A stretch of DNA of 61,108 nt, from positions 1 through 61,108 of the forward strand of contig NW_019775058.1 of NCBI RefSeq assembly GCF_001039355.2, read 5' to 3'. Positions 23,594-38,556 of this stretch are shown here, one piece after another; the first letter of the stretch is position 1; each line of letters starts with the position of its first letter. Made by a program: the position numbers and the translations under genes. Below the pieces are notes generated by a model, which saw only the letters and a list, made by a program, of their open reading frames with translations, made no database searches and was not told the origin of the DNA. The DNA comes from Lingula anatina (taxonomy: Eukaryota > Brachiopoda > Lingulata > Lingulida > Lingulidae).

Positions 23594-26500
23594 AGGGGTC
23601 GAAATGTTGCTTTCCCGCTTTCCCGAGGGAAAGCTATTGCGAGCTCGGGAAATCTATGTCATATCTTACTTTCCCGTCCGGTAAATCACTGAAAATGCCC
23701 GGGAAATGCAAAAACCTCTCGGGAAACTGCGCTTAGAGGTCGCTTTCCCGAAGAACTGTTACATGAAATTCATTTCCTGGCACTTAGTTGTGCTGATACA
23801 AGCGGTCAATTATTTAACCATTTTCCACAACGCAAGTAAGCTAGACGTAAGTACTTACTCTGAAACTAAGGACGCACTCACGTGACTAGCTAGAATTTGT
23901 TATGGGGCCTCCTTTTGAATTTCGAGAGAGTTGTCAATCAAAATCGTCTCATGGTGGTGTATCTGACTCGTTCCCTATCCCATTTACACAATGATTGACA
24001 TAGAAAGGATAAAGTCTGCGCAGCTAGCATGTATAACATAGAAAGGTACAAACCTACGCAGCTCACTGAAACAAATTAATGTGCGGGAACAAAGTTAAGA
24101 CAGCGTCCAAGCCTACACAAATAATGGGCACTAGAGAGCGTAGTACGGGGAACGAATATCAGTCAGCCATTTATGCACGATCAGCTGATGCGAGATTCAG
24201 GTTGCGCGCGTAAGTCGGGCTCAAGTCTGACGGAGTTTAATGTTCAGAAAATGAATATCTTTGAACATGAGTTCCTCGAGTGGAAAATCAAAGACGAAAG
24301 CACGGGAAAAACCAAGCAAAGTCGCTAAACAAGACACGTAAACTTCAAGACACGATAAGAAATGAGGGTGAAGCAGGTGCACATGGCGACGATGCAGGTA
24401 CAGTACGTCGTAAATAATAATAATGCCTAACAAGTTTCATATCTAAATGAATTGTAAATTTAATGATAAACAAGACGTTTTTACTTTTCCGTTAAGTAGT
24501 AAACGCTAAAATTGCCCTACCTCTATCTCTTTGCTGATGACATGATGTATTGAAAAATAAATCGGCTTTTTCACAGACCGAGCTTTTCCTACCCTTGAAT
24601 TTTTCGCTCAGNTGACTCAATTATGTGAGGACTCTTAAGCTTGCAAACAGAAAACGAGCGAAAGCGATTCCCAATACATATATATCCCACAAGGAAAGTA
24701 ACGAAACTGTATATGCCGTTTCGTAGTTCAAGATTTTGTTTTCATTCGCATTTATGTTGATAGTGACTGCTTCAAAATATCAACGCTAATAGAAAAGGAA
24801 AGTGGAAGGAAAACATCATGCTCGATTTGAAACTAAGTGCACTAAATTATTATATTGATTTAATAAATGCATAGTGGTAAGTGGGTGCTTATAAATTATT
24901 CGAAACATTTTCGTTATTGGGTAGTTTTGTACGCTACGTTTGAACTCAAAGTGACGCGTGATTTTGACATCCATTGATTCATTTCTTATTTTATTTATTT
25001 ATTTATTTAATTGGCATACCTTGTTGTTTTGTCTTCTTCATCATTTTGTATTTTGCCTACAGGTAATTTAAAGAGAATGCAAGCTTCAAACATCAACGGG
25101 CAATATTTTAGGCTTCTCTGCACTAACATTCTGACGAGTGCCGAAATATCATCAGTAGGCACAAGCAAGATAATTTAGCCTGATTTGCATCTAAAGCCAG
25201 TATGTAAATCCCAGGTGACTTTAAATAAGAAATGAAATGCAAGATGAAGGACAAAACGGCGACGGCAGTAATTAGATGAAGATAGACCCCCCCCCCAGCG
25301 ACGCCGTTAGTTAATATCATGTAACACCCCGCTATAAAACCTTCATGTCGAGCCCCCTGTCTCCGCGTGATGAAGTACGCTCCCTGGATCCAGCCCAATG
25401 AACTATGTATTACGTAATACGTAAACGCACTTTTGATGTATATGTACAGGTGCATAAGTGAAGCATGTGTGACGGACATTCGGCTAGCCGGCAATATCCG
25501 GGGACATTGATGTGTTTATTGGTATTCCTTTTTGAAAAAAGCATTTGTGATAAATTTGAATCGTGGCAAGCCAGTGTCTAGATTGTCCACCTTACAGTCA
25601 TCAAAATGCATTAAGTCTAAAACATGAGAATTTTTAATTTAAAATACTACGTAGAATAAGGCTAAGCTATGTACACGCGAGATGGTAATGCTGCATTAAT
25701 TGGATTAATGCATTGTGATCTAATGGCACATTCAAGGCCCTGCAGTACAGTTTGTGAAGTCGGTTCCCTCTTCGACATATATTTCTGCAAAAGGTCTGCA
25801 GGTCTATTTACTTTTCTTGGGGCTGTTCCCTGATCGTGATATTGAAACCTCGAAATGGACCATCCAAACGCCATTTGCATAATTTTTCCAAAAATAATAA
25901 GAACTAAGTCTCAGTAAAGTCTGCTCCAAGGTCTTTATATCATTCGTGTTAGTTTTAACCACTTAGAATTTCGCCCTTGCAAGTGTGCTGATGTTCACCT
26001 GATAAGAGGGCTTTAAACGGCAATAAAGATATTGCATATCTAATCTTAACCCAAGATAGTGCTGGATAGAGTCAGGGATCTCCGCGGCATTCGTGCCGAA
26101 TAAAGTACGTAGGCCTACCTGTGGGCCTTCGCACAGTGAACGTGAGTCCCAAGATCTTGTCCTGGCCATCGTATTTAAATTAAAATTAGAACTGTGGGGA
26201 AAATGTTCATTTGTAACCCCACATCTCTTGACATGCTTATTTGGTGAAACAAATAACGCTAAATAGGCCTAAATCACAATCAAGAGCATCAAATGCTAAA
26301 ATTGAAAAATAAAATGTAAATTTTTTTGTCACTTTGTACTCTAGATCTTTTTTCGTTGCCGAGATAGCACAAAAGCTAGCGAGATACCGGCTAACAGCCT
26401 CTTCGCAGCGGACTCTGCCCTCACGTGCCACGAGGACACGGTGCAGACACGCGTACTCAAGATGGCTTGACCTAGTTTCACTTCGAGTCTTCGTGACGTC

Positions 26501-29500
26501 AGAAGATGGTGCCGATAGCATCCTGCAGTTCACTTCAGAGCTGGCAACACACCGGTTGTCTTGTGTAGCTTTCCTGGGTCCCATGATATCCAAAAGATGA
26601 CGCCAATGATAGGATCCAGCAACAGAGAAGTGATACGAGTGAAAGTGAAGGTAGGTAGGTTTATGTGGAATGAATGAACGGCTAATGTATAATTCAGCTG
26701 TTTTGACGGCTCGTCAGTCATGTGTGGACTGTTGTTTTCATTTCATTTTCATGTCGAGCTGTTGTAAGTTTCGGCACGTGCACTGTTTTGTGCTAAGACT
26801 GTTAATGTACGTGCTTAGAAAGACCAACTTAAGTTCATTGTTTTTTGTCTACTTTGAGACTGTTAGATGTCATTATTGCCACTGTCACTGTCATTGATTC
26901 GATGAAAAAATATTGGTGATTAATGTCATACTATCAACATCGTGTGCAACAATGATATACTTCCTCAATAATCATTTCTTGCATTTTTGTAACCCACATT
27001 GTTTTGACTTGTTGTTCAGTCTGCTGTTTTTTTCCTACACAGGTGAATTGACATAAAAAGTAAAAGAATAATAATCCATTTGACATAATCCTCATGTTGA
27101 CAGTATTACTTTGACATGTGAAGGCAGATATTATTTCTGTTATGCCATTCCATACCCACTGTGATTTTTGATAATAAGGGGAAAATATTAACTTGATGGC
27201 CATCTCTTGGCAATATTTATGTAAGGGGGGATTAATTATCTGAAGACTTTCAGACTTAGTGCTCAGTAATTTTCAAGTAGGAAGTTTGACTGAGTTATTC
27301 AACCATATATTCTCAAGATAGCTTGAACTAGGAAGTGAGACTTAATATCCTTCATTCTTCATTCAGAGTCCAAGTGGGACTAGAATGTGGGTTCCAAGAT
27401 TCAGGATATTGATTGAGTTATAAATAGTCCACTTGCCTTATCCATCTCTGCTTCTTAGCAACACAACATTGAAAATCAGTGTGGAGATTCGATAAAAACT
27501 AAAAAAAAATCTGGGAAAGTGAGGAGGGAGATGACAAGTCAGTTTATTCACTGTATTTGGGCAAAAGATTCAGCCTCGGAGAAATTGCAGTGGTTGGTTT
27601 TTGCTGGCAAGGCCTAATACACTGATTGAATATTTTAGTTGTTAGTTTACAGGTTAGTTTACAGCTAGCCCCCTAGTCTTCAGCCAGCCCATCCCACATG
27701 GATTTAAAGGGACCAACTCTCAGTATTTAACTATTGTGATACTTGTTTACCTTCACAGCTTTAATTTATCCCCTGTAGGCCTCTATTGAAAACCCCTTGT
27801 TCTGTACCAACACCTACTGCTATCCTATATAATTATATTGTCAGAAGGGGGCATTGGCTAGGAAGCCTAATTTTAAGTACCTGAGCTTGCCTGTGTCTAA
27901 AAATAGTTCACTGGGGCAGTGACTAATAAGATTACTTAATATACTTAAGAGTAATAAGTTGCACCTGAAAGTCCATGCAGTTACCCATTGATCAGTCGTG
28001 TAATCGTGTGCGCACACCTGTATTGTTCCAACCAAAAGAGTCTTAATTCTAGTATGTTTCTCAACTGACCTTAGAAGTGGAAATTAAACGTGGCGTAAAC
28101 TGTTGCAACAGGTTGCTCTGTCTGCTGTAACCAACTGTAATGAATAATTAACCTGCAGAGTTGATACATGCCTTGGCTTTTGTGCATCGTGGTACGATGG
28201 TTCAAGTTGATCTTTGAGAGAGATTATGCTGGGGTTTTGTTGATTATGATAAAATGCATTGATAAGGATTAAAGGTGCTCTGATGAATGGCAAGATTTCA
28301 ATTAAGGTGATGTGTAATGACACAAGTGATGCTCATCTGTGAAATGCCTTTGTAATGCAAGTTATCTGTTTTAAATGTAAAATCAGTGAGCTTTGATATT
28401 GTTAATTATGCATTTAATTAAAATGAAATGATGTTATTTGGAGTTTCAGTTGAATTCAAAATGCACAATTATTAGGTGAGATTGTGAGGTAATTCAGATG
28501 AGATCACTCTTTCTCTTCTAGAAGATAACAGTTTAGATAAAGTTTCAGTTCAGTGAATCTACCATTCTTACTTTAAAAACTAAAGGTGTAGGCTTGAAGC
28601 CAGTAAGTCAGTGGTATTTTGTCACTCTTTTCCCTGTGGAAAAATCTGTTTTGATTCAATTAATAATAATCCTTCCTAGATATAACTTCGACAAGGAGGA
28701 GACACTCTTCTTGAAACCCGCCAGCTTATTTCAAGTCTAATCACTGGGATAAACATGTTTATTTGCCTTTGGCCAGTTTATCAAACTACTGGTCACAAGT
28801 GACTGGGGATTAAACTGATATCATCTGTTACTGTGTTTAGGCTGGAGTAGTAAAGTTTTATTGGGGATAAACCTGGACTGGTCATTAAGTGGACTGACCT
28901 GTAATGCAGGACATTGGATTTAGGAAACTGCATGACCAGTGTAATTAAAAATCGTCTTTGGGCTTTCAGATCTGGTTCTCATTATTGTGTTTGAAATTAG
29001 TTTGAGATCATATAATAAAAACGATTTTATGTTTAAATATATTAAAATCATTCATGCATTTAGTGCTTTGGTCAAAATGATTTTGGAATATGGGAAAGAT
29101 GTATCAAGTTTTGAAAAAAAAAGTATTAGGAATTGAGCTGAGGAATTTCATTCAAGGTAATCATTGTGTGTCAGGAATGTTATCAGCTCATTTGAGGTCT
29201 TAATAGAGACTAATAGACTGTCAAACTGTGACATCCCTTGTCCCCCTGAGATTCAACTAATGTTTGACAACATGATCTCTCTGTCCTTCTAAGGAATCCC
29301 CCCAGATGACATTTGATGACTGACCTTACATTAAGAATTCTGCACATTTGCTTTGAATTTCATATATTTTGTTGCTATGTCCACAGAAAATGTTCCAATT
29401 CTGCAAGGGTTTCCACAGTTAAATTGTTCATCTGTAAGAAATGCTCAAATTTACCTTTTGATTATTTTATTTAAAAAAATGATATGAAATAGTGTGTAAA

Positions 29501-30049
29501 ACACCTAGCTAACAAATCATATTTATGATGGCAACATTTATTTCCAGAAAAGTGATGGCTACAAACAGCCCGAGTACAAGAAGTTCAGCATCGACCCTCA
29601 GATTACGTCATTTGAGGTTCTTCAGAGTCTCCTAGCGAGAGCATTTGATGTCACTGGGTGAGTTGGACATTATATTAGTGTACCACCAGTGCAGCACTGC
29701 CAGCAGTCTGCCAGCTTCGCGGCCACATCACTGTTAATGCTTTTCCTCCTAGACTGCAAGAGCCTGTGTACCCATCTCTTGTGTTAAACATGCTGTTACA
29801 CCAGATGGAGCAGGTGAAAATGTACAGTGATGAATATGATAATAAAACTANAGCTGCTGTTAATCTTTAGCGATAATGCTTGACAGTTGGGCTTCATATT
29901 GTATTTCTCCAGCGGATGAAGGTTGTTTCAGCATCATTCTTTTTTCTGTGTTTGATTAAGTCTTACGGTCATAAACTTTTTAAGATGCCTTGAAAAGTCA
30001 GCCATTGAACTAGCAGACCAATATACTTGCGGTAATTATCATTTCTATT

Positions 30050-30088
<39 letters not shown>

Positions 30089-30141
30089 TTCCACAGATTA
30101 ATTATAAAAACATGAGTAATATTTGGCTCAGGTGTTCTTTG

Positions 30142-30209
<68 letters not shown>

Positions 30210-31622
30210 AACAGAGAAGAGTTGTGGTTGACAGATGCCACCTGTACAAGATGACAGCTACGATCACCTGTCCCACTGTCACAATTGCTGTCTGTGTTAC
30301 AAGGATGGCAGGTTACTGTTAAATGACCACCTAATAACTCATTCTTCCCAATGGTCATATGCAATCAAGAAGACAGAAAGGCACTGGCTCTGTGTAATTT
30401 CATGCCCTGATGGATGTGGCACATGCATCCTAATATTGCATATTTTTGTAGCTGTTATTATGAGAAAGGAGCAGTGCGCTGATTAGAGCCCTGGATGCAA
30501 TATAACTGGTTCTGTTAGGGAAAAATGTTTTCCATGGCTTCATACTTCTGAAAAAAAGTACTAGTAATTATCAATGAGCTGAAAAAGAGAGGATTAGCAT
30601 GTTGAGGTACGGTATTAGACAAAAGTTAATAGCCCTGATAGACCTTGATTCAAAACGATCTCTTCTCCTGACTGTGGATAGCTTTGTTGTTGTAGCCTAT
30701 CCACTACATGTATACTTGAGTAACAGGTTGCACTGTTACCTGCAGCGACACAGTATCCGATGTCAGGTCACAATAATTTATGTCCCTCAGCTGCAAAAGA
30801 TGTGCATTGTACATAAAAATACTGGGAAATGAACAGGGAGGATTTATTAGATAATGCCTGAGGGGAGTAACAGGTGGCAGGGGGTTGAGGGTAGTAATTT
30901 TAATTACTTAAAAGGAGACACACCTCATTATATTATCAACACTTTATGGTGGCAATACATTTGGCAGGGGAAGACACAAATCGAAACATCATTCATTTGG
31001 ACGGTTTTGTAAAATTGGCCGCAGATTGGGGATAAATTGTATTCATACAAGAAGAAAAAGAGAAGTGGTGTGGGTCAAGGCAGATTCTCCAGGTCGTTAC
31101 TGTACAAGGTTACTATATTTGCTGACTGTCTCCAATGTCTGCTAGACTGGTACATATGCATCTTATCTGCCAAGTCCAGCTTTATTACTCATACAGCTCT
31201 GTCTTGGTGCCAGTACATATCAGTCGGTATTATGCAATTACATATGGATGGGCCTATTTCTAGACATCTCATTTGATAAGGCTTACATGTTTACAACTAA
31301 TTCAAAGCTCGGAATTGTGTAATTTTCCACTTGTAAATATCAACACCACAAGTTAATGAATTGAGTATACATATATTGATTCTACACAAAATTGCTATCC
31401 TGTACCTGTTTATTACTAAGTTTAAGGTAATGTGTTATCTTCTTTGCCTCAAAACAGACCTAGACGTCATTATCCTAATATGGTTACCTGACTTCAGTTA
31501 ATAATTGATCTTATTGACTAGCTCCTAAGTTAGGATACAGTACTCAGTAACATGTTGAAAGCTGCCTTCAAGTATCAACCCAAATAAAATTTAACCACCA
31601 AAATCACAAAAAAATAATAAAA

Positions 31623-31665
<43 letters not shown>

Positions 31666-32241
31666 AATGATGTAATAATCCATACTAAGAAATATTGGAT
31701 AAATCATGTTTTTATCACTGAGTCATGGACAAACTGATGAAAAAATAACATGACCAATATGATTGATCATCCACTTTTAGAATTAAAAATATGTTTTAAG
31801 TTCATTTACTTGATCTTCAAATAATTCCAACTACAGAATATCCCTTGTGGAATATCTGTATTTCAAATATGATCATCCTAACAAGGCCTGATTGTGTAAT
31901 AGAAATGATTTCAGTAACAATCTTATCTGATCTCACGTGGCATGAATGTCGGGTGAAGAGATAAAAAGAAAGGATAAGGCTGTGCAAACATCTGCATCAC
32001 CATACACATGTGCTTGTGCACATGTATCCCTACATGTGTACTGTGTCCTATGTCCGTGGTGTGAATTAAGGTACAAATTGCAAACAGTGAATCTGTGCAC
32101 TTTCACTGGCTAATTAGGAGAACAGATCACCAGTTTTGATATATAAAAATTTTTGCTCGCACACACATTCCTATTCCATAACATGTCATGACATTACTAG
32201 TAGATGTGTGATATTGTCTACAGATTGTTCACATATTACCG

Positions 32242-32287
<46 letters not shown>

Positions 32288-34150
32288 GGAGTATATTGTA
32301 TGGTGATCAGGTGAAATGATTAAATTGAAAAAGTGATTGGTTCCCAGGTAGTTGGCATAAAAATCATAACACAGTGCAAATTGTTTTTGTTTGATACCAT
32401 ACTGCAGATGTGTTGTGGAAAATTAATTTTCACTATCTAATTTGATAAAAATGGGTGAAAATAAACCATTTATTTACATACTCTGATATATAGATATTGA
32501 CATGAATCAGTGAAAGTGATTGGTTCCCAAGTGATTTGAATCAAAATCATGCAAAGCAGTGCAGATCATTTCATGACAGACACGTTTTCACTGTTTAACT
32601 TTCACAAGCCAACTTCAGCTGATCAAGTGTCATGTGTGCTTCATGGTACATGAAAGTATTGATCCATTGATAAAGTTGGGGTGATAGATGTCTGTGTCGG
32701 GATATTTGTTTTCACTTTCTACAAATTCATCACGTTCAGTTAGAATGATCAGGATGTCACATGTGCATGGAGTGTTATTGTTGACTTGTGATGATTTTGA
32801 CAAAACGTGAAAATTTGTGAGCACAAACCAGTGTTTGGCCATGGGAGAAGGAGGGGGCATGAAAAAGCATTTTGACCATGAAGTATTGTCCACATTTTGT
32901 ATTTTTCTTGATATTATACAAATTTATGCTGAAACTAGAATTTCAAACTATACATGATTAAGACCTTAATAAACTCATACATGCACACAGACAAAAAATC
33001 CACACAAAACTGTAAACACACAAGATCATTTATAGCCCTTGGTATTTTGTTATAAGAAAAGTTGTAGTTTTGCTATTAAAATAAAAGAACAGTAGGACAT
33101 TTACACAGAAAGTTGGGGTTTTAATCTCAGTGTAATGTAGTTGGTGGGAGTTAGCTTCTTAGCCTGTAATCTATAAAAAACACCCAAAATAGTTTGACAT
33201 TGACAAGTACTAGTAACTGTACTTGATCTTTTGGTGTATCTTGTCTCTTGATATCCAATCTTTGAGGGATATCAGAACAAAATTTGATGATATTGATGAA
33301 CTGACACATGTGATTGGTATTAAAATCATGCACCGCCATGCAGAACGCTGGATGACACATGTTTCGAGGTGCATGATGAGTGTGTTTGATATCATACTGC
33401 TGATGTCTATCAATATGTCATTTTGAATTTTGTTTTGAAAACTTTATTTCCACTGTCTGATTTGATAAAGATAGGCTATATTAAACCATTAATTTACATA
33501 CTCCGATATAAAGATATTGACATGAACCAAAGAAAGTGATTGGTTCCCAGGTGATTAGTATCAAAATCATGAAAACCACTGCAGAGCATTTGATGACACA
33601 TGCGTGTAACGATGTTGCTGTTGTGTATCATTGCATCATTTGAGATATAGTTAAAAGTTTGTATTGGATATTGCATGTTTTCACTGGCTAATGTGATCAG
33701 GCCACCTGCGGCTGATTAAGCAACACGTGTGTTTCATGTTACATGAATGTATTGATCTTTATTGATAAAAATGGAGGAGATAAATGTCTGTATTTGGCTG
33801 TTTGTTTTCACTTTCTACAAATCCTTCATGTCCAGTGAGAGTGATCAATATGTCATATGAGCATGGTGTGTTGATTTTTTCTTGAAATTGAAAAACTATG
33901 ATTTGTGATCTTTAATCAATGCTAATAGTGATCAAAAATTGATGATTTGTCAAAATTTCAGTTGATGTCAAGTATTTTGTCATCAAATACAATACAAGTC
34001 ATGTGTTGGATGTTTAAAGATCATTATCATTTGATTTAAACATGTTAAGTAATAGCTTTATTGTATAAAAACATCAAAAGAGTATTTTTCTTTAACTCTT
34101 TCATAACAATAATTTGCACAGTCTCTATATTTCCACAGTAGGTGAAATAT

Positions 34151-34197
<47 letters not shown>

Positions 34198-37100
34198 TTA
34201 CATTCACTAAAAAACAACATTCTGCTTTCACGTGATCACATTTGTGAAACATTTATCATCAGCAGATCAACATGTGATGCAATCTCAGGAAATTAAACTT
34301 ACCTTGGGATTATGATAATGTATCACTGGGGATAATTTTGAAAGGGGAATTGATAAGGCTTCAATTTGTATAGCATTGTCAGATTTGTTTGTCTTTGAAG
34401 TGTAGTTCCTACATGTTTACTTTCACTATCCTCATATATTTGATAAGTTAGAATCCAGTGGTCACATGCCCTGAATATGGAGGTTTCTTTCGTTGATAAC
34501 TGTTATGTTAAATCAGCATATTTAAAAACAAGCATGGCATGTGCATATATCTTATCGCAATTTTCAAGGTCTGTGAAAGTTAATTTTATACCTTACCAAG
34601 ATAGACTAATTAAATAAGTTTTATACTTTCCCATGATGGACTAAATAAACAGAATAACGCCTTTGCATTACAGACTTGTGGAATTTGGATTCTACACATT
34701 CACCCAAAATAAATTTTATCAGATAAACAAATCCAATGGAAGTTAAAATTAATTTTCATTGGCCTTGGAAAATATGATAAGATATAATAAACCCATATAA
34801 GGTTTGTATCCAATGATGATAATTTAAACTGCCAAAAAATCCTTTTCTGGTAGATTTTCTGTATTTTTAAAAGAATATTTAAAGTCTCCATTTAACAAGT
34901 TGGAAAAAAAAGAATGTTGTCTCTTGCATTGTTTTGGATTTTAATACCATCTTTACTTATGTGCTGGGAAAGTGTGGTCACCATCTTTTCTATGTAACTA
35001 GATGCTATATCATTAGCAGAATTTGCCAGGCCATTGGCTTATTTACAGAAAAAACAGACTTACTTTTGATGTCATGTGATGTCCAGAAATTACCAATATG
35101 ATCAGTGAAACAATAAATCCAGAAACTTATCATTGCTTCCAGATCTACAATAACTTATCATTGCAGGCTCTAACCCCTGAAATGCCCACATGTCTCCATT
35201 ACCTTCAAATCTACTACAAGACAAATCTAATCCATGATATGATTATGTCCTAAAATGACCAGTCACCAAAATTGCTTCCCAGGTTGCTGATGAATGGCCA
35301 ATTACACATGGAGCTTTGGTGAATAACCGATATGATCAGTAAATTATCATTGCCTTATAATCTTTACCAACTTATCATTGATGCCATATCTAATGTGAGG
35401 TAACATTCTGTCCTAAGTTGACCAGTCAGTCATTACGTAATCAACAATTGTGCAACTTTGCTTTATCTAGGATTTATAATGAACAGCAAATTAGGTTCAC
35501 CATTTTACTCTGGATGGTTCTGTTAGAGAATTGATAGAATTTTATTTTCATCTGTGTACCACAGCTTCAGTATATGACAAACACTTTAACATATATGGTT
35601 ACTATAATTGCAAGAATAACAATGTCATTTGAAGTTTACCCAATATGACCAGTCATGATCGTTTTTGGGTGTTTGGTGAGCAGTGCATCATCTGTATCCT
35701 TCACAACAGATAACACTGTCAGAAAAATGAGATTGTCCCTGTCATTTTTCTCTCACAGTGACCAGTTCAAGAGTGGTCATTGACTGATGATGTACATGCA
35801 ATCTGCTTTTTATCACTGATGTCATTTGTTTCAAGTTCACTTTTGATATTGAGGTTGGTATTTTCTAATTATAGATCATTTCATTTAATTTAATCTGAAG
35901 GTGGTCAATGACCCTTAGGTAACAGTGACAGCAAGGTATGTGGTATTATACTGACCGTAGATGACCAGTTTTTGTAAGGTTGAGGACTGATATGCATTCA
36001 CATGGTACCGAACTAGAATACATGGGGATCTGCCTGAGGTGGGGTAGGTTAACTTTCCAGTGATAATTAAAGGTGAAACACTGCACTGGGCATATTGTCT
36101 TAGAAAAGAAGTGATCGACACACTCAAAATGTGGTAGATTTACACTCTAGTGCAATAGACTATAAATCAATAGAACTTTGGAGAAAAGAACCAAAATAAA
36201 AAAATATCTGCATAAATTCTCTTTTATTCATTGCTGCATTGAAATCTATGCATAAATTCTGGCGTCTTTTATTCAATGCTGCAACGGACTGGATTTGCTA
36301 CCATTATGTCTGATCCCACTCTCCTCCAAAAGCTGCAAAATCTCACCTGATTTTAAAACCGTAAGATAAACCAAAAACCCATGATAATACTTGACAATAA
36401 TATATGATGCAGCATAACCAATATTTCCATCATTTACAGTGAAATTAATTTGAATGTTTTTGATTGCAAGATCAACTTTATTTATCTCCCAGTGGGCCCA
36501 CCATGAATTGCAATATATATGATAGGCCTACAGTAATTTGATGGTTAGTAGGATCCCCTTCTTATCAATAAATGTTTTTAAGAGCAAGAATTCTATCGTG
36601 GTTGCACTCCTTTTTAGCCCTCTTCAACTACATGGCCTTGATGAGTAGAAGTAAGCTTGCTGTGAGTAATATAAGGCCCCATTCAGAATAGGGGACTAAC
36701 TAGCCTGAGGATCAAATATGGCAACCCACTACAAAGCTTGCCAACTAATCCGCTAATAAACACTGAATAGATATCCCATGGGGAAGTATTCAAGTGGGTC
36801 GGCCATATTTGACCCTCGGACTAGTTAGTCCCCTATTATGAATGGTCCCTAAGTCAATGCCACCGCTGTTACCTCATAAAGATAGGGTTGGGTAATAGCA
36901 TATTCTCTGAAGTGGACAATTATCAATTGTTCCATGTAGTTTGAAGATCCAAGGTCATGCTGTAGGCAGTCAACATGTTGATTGTTTGTTCTTCTGTTGT
37001 TGGAGGGAAGAAAATCTGGTTTCTTTAGTCTGGTGCTATAAATAGGAACATTAAAAGGCATGTATATGCCTTGTAGAAAGTATCAAAGAAAAAAATTTAG

Positions 37101-38513
37101 ATTAAAAATCATAATGAGAGATTTACTTGGGAAAATAATGTGATTTTTGTATAGCTAAGGATTTTCAACAGATAAAGTATATCAGTCCTATGACCTTATC
37201 AGCATATGACGTGGATGAAGATGGTTACCCAGGAATCTTTTCTATTTTGAGATGTGCCTCATTTTGAGACATACCTCATCCTGTCTACAAATAAAGTTAA
37301 AAGGAGAGAGTTGAAGACAGACAAATTGATAGCTGGTTTGACCACAAGTTTATTGAATTGCCTTTTGAATCAGCTGAAGTCTTTACCTTCATGAATTTCT
37401 TGGTTCACTTGGTTCATATTTATTACAATGAGGGGTTTCCGGCAGCCTTGAAATAAACAATCAACAGGTTCAAAGTTTAATGTACTCCTATCAGCTAAGA
37501 TGATTTTAAAAAACAAGCACTTCAGTGTTCAATAAATGTCTCTAACCTGAATGATGTTATCCTCAATTGACACAAGTTGAGTTGACCTGTTCTCAATGTA
37601 ATTTGCTGATGTACTATGTTTACTCTCCTGGCTGCCTGCATATAAAGACGGCATGATAAGGTGAATAGCATGCAGTGCAGTTTGCTGCTTGTGTATCACT
37701 GCTGCATCATGAGGTTTAGCAAAAATTTTCTAAGCAAGTTTAGAGAAAGAAAGCCCTTCAGGAGAAGAAGTATGAAGGAAAAAGAATTGTTTTCTCCAGA
37801 GATTTCATTGCAAGTGGAGACAGATGAAAGGTATTGCTGGAATAAATAGAAAGTTATTGTTGGAATTTTTTTTCTTAGATGAGTAATTATATTTATCAAT
37901 TTATTTTTTCAGAACCAGGTACGGAGAGGAACCAGTTTTGTTAAAATTGAAGACATTAAATGAATAGTGGAGTTCATGTTTTATTTTGTAATCACTGATA
38001 TATCATACATCTTGATTAATTGGTGAAAAAAAAATAAAGAAGGGAGACATCTTTAGTATTTGGACTTAAATATTGGTCCTTTCCTGTACATATTCTTGGA
38101 TTATTTCATGAGTTGTGCTCATAATGTGGTTAAACCAATTAGCAAAGCAAAAAATAAGTTATTATTTAATCAAAGTAAAGTATATTGGGCATTTTGAAAA
38201 GTTTTTGCTTGCATGAGCCTGGAAATGATTATAAAGAGAAATTTCTAACAAAATATATGACAGAAATATGAGTCAAATTCAAGTGAAAAACTTAAATATA
38301 TTTCGTTTTTGGCTGAAGCACTTTCCTGCTATGAACATAACAACATAGACATAACAAAGATTGCTGCCTGTCTGTTGTTTGGCAGCATTATTTCTGCTAT
38401 ATATGTTTATATTGGATGTCCTTGAGTAATTGGCACTTTGTTATGGCTTGTTGAATTTTTGTGATTAATAAATGTAGGAAAATAAATGTGATGGTTGACA
38501 TTTTTAATTGATT

Positions 38514-38556
<43 letters not shown>

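Noticed and set aside
30082-30364. Open frames encoding long Cys-Val and Tyr-Ile runs
   Set aside because: They are translations of the (CA)n/(TA)n microsatellites.
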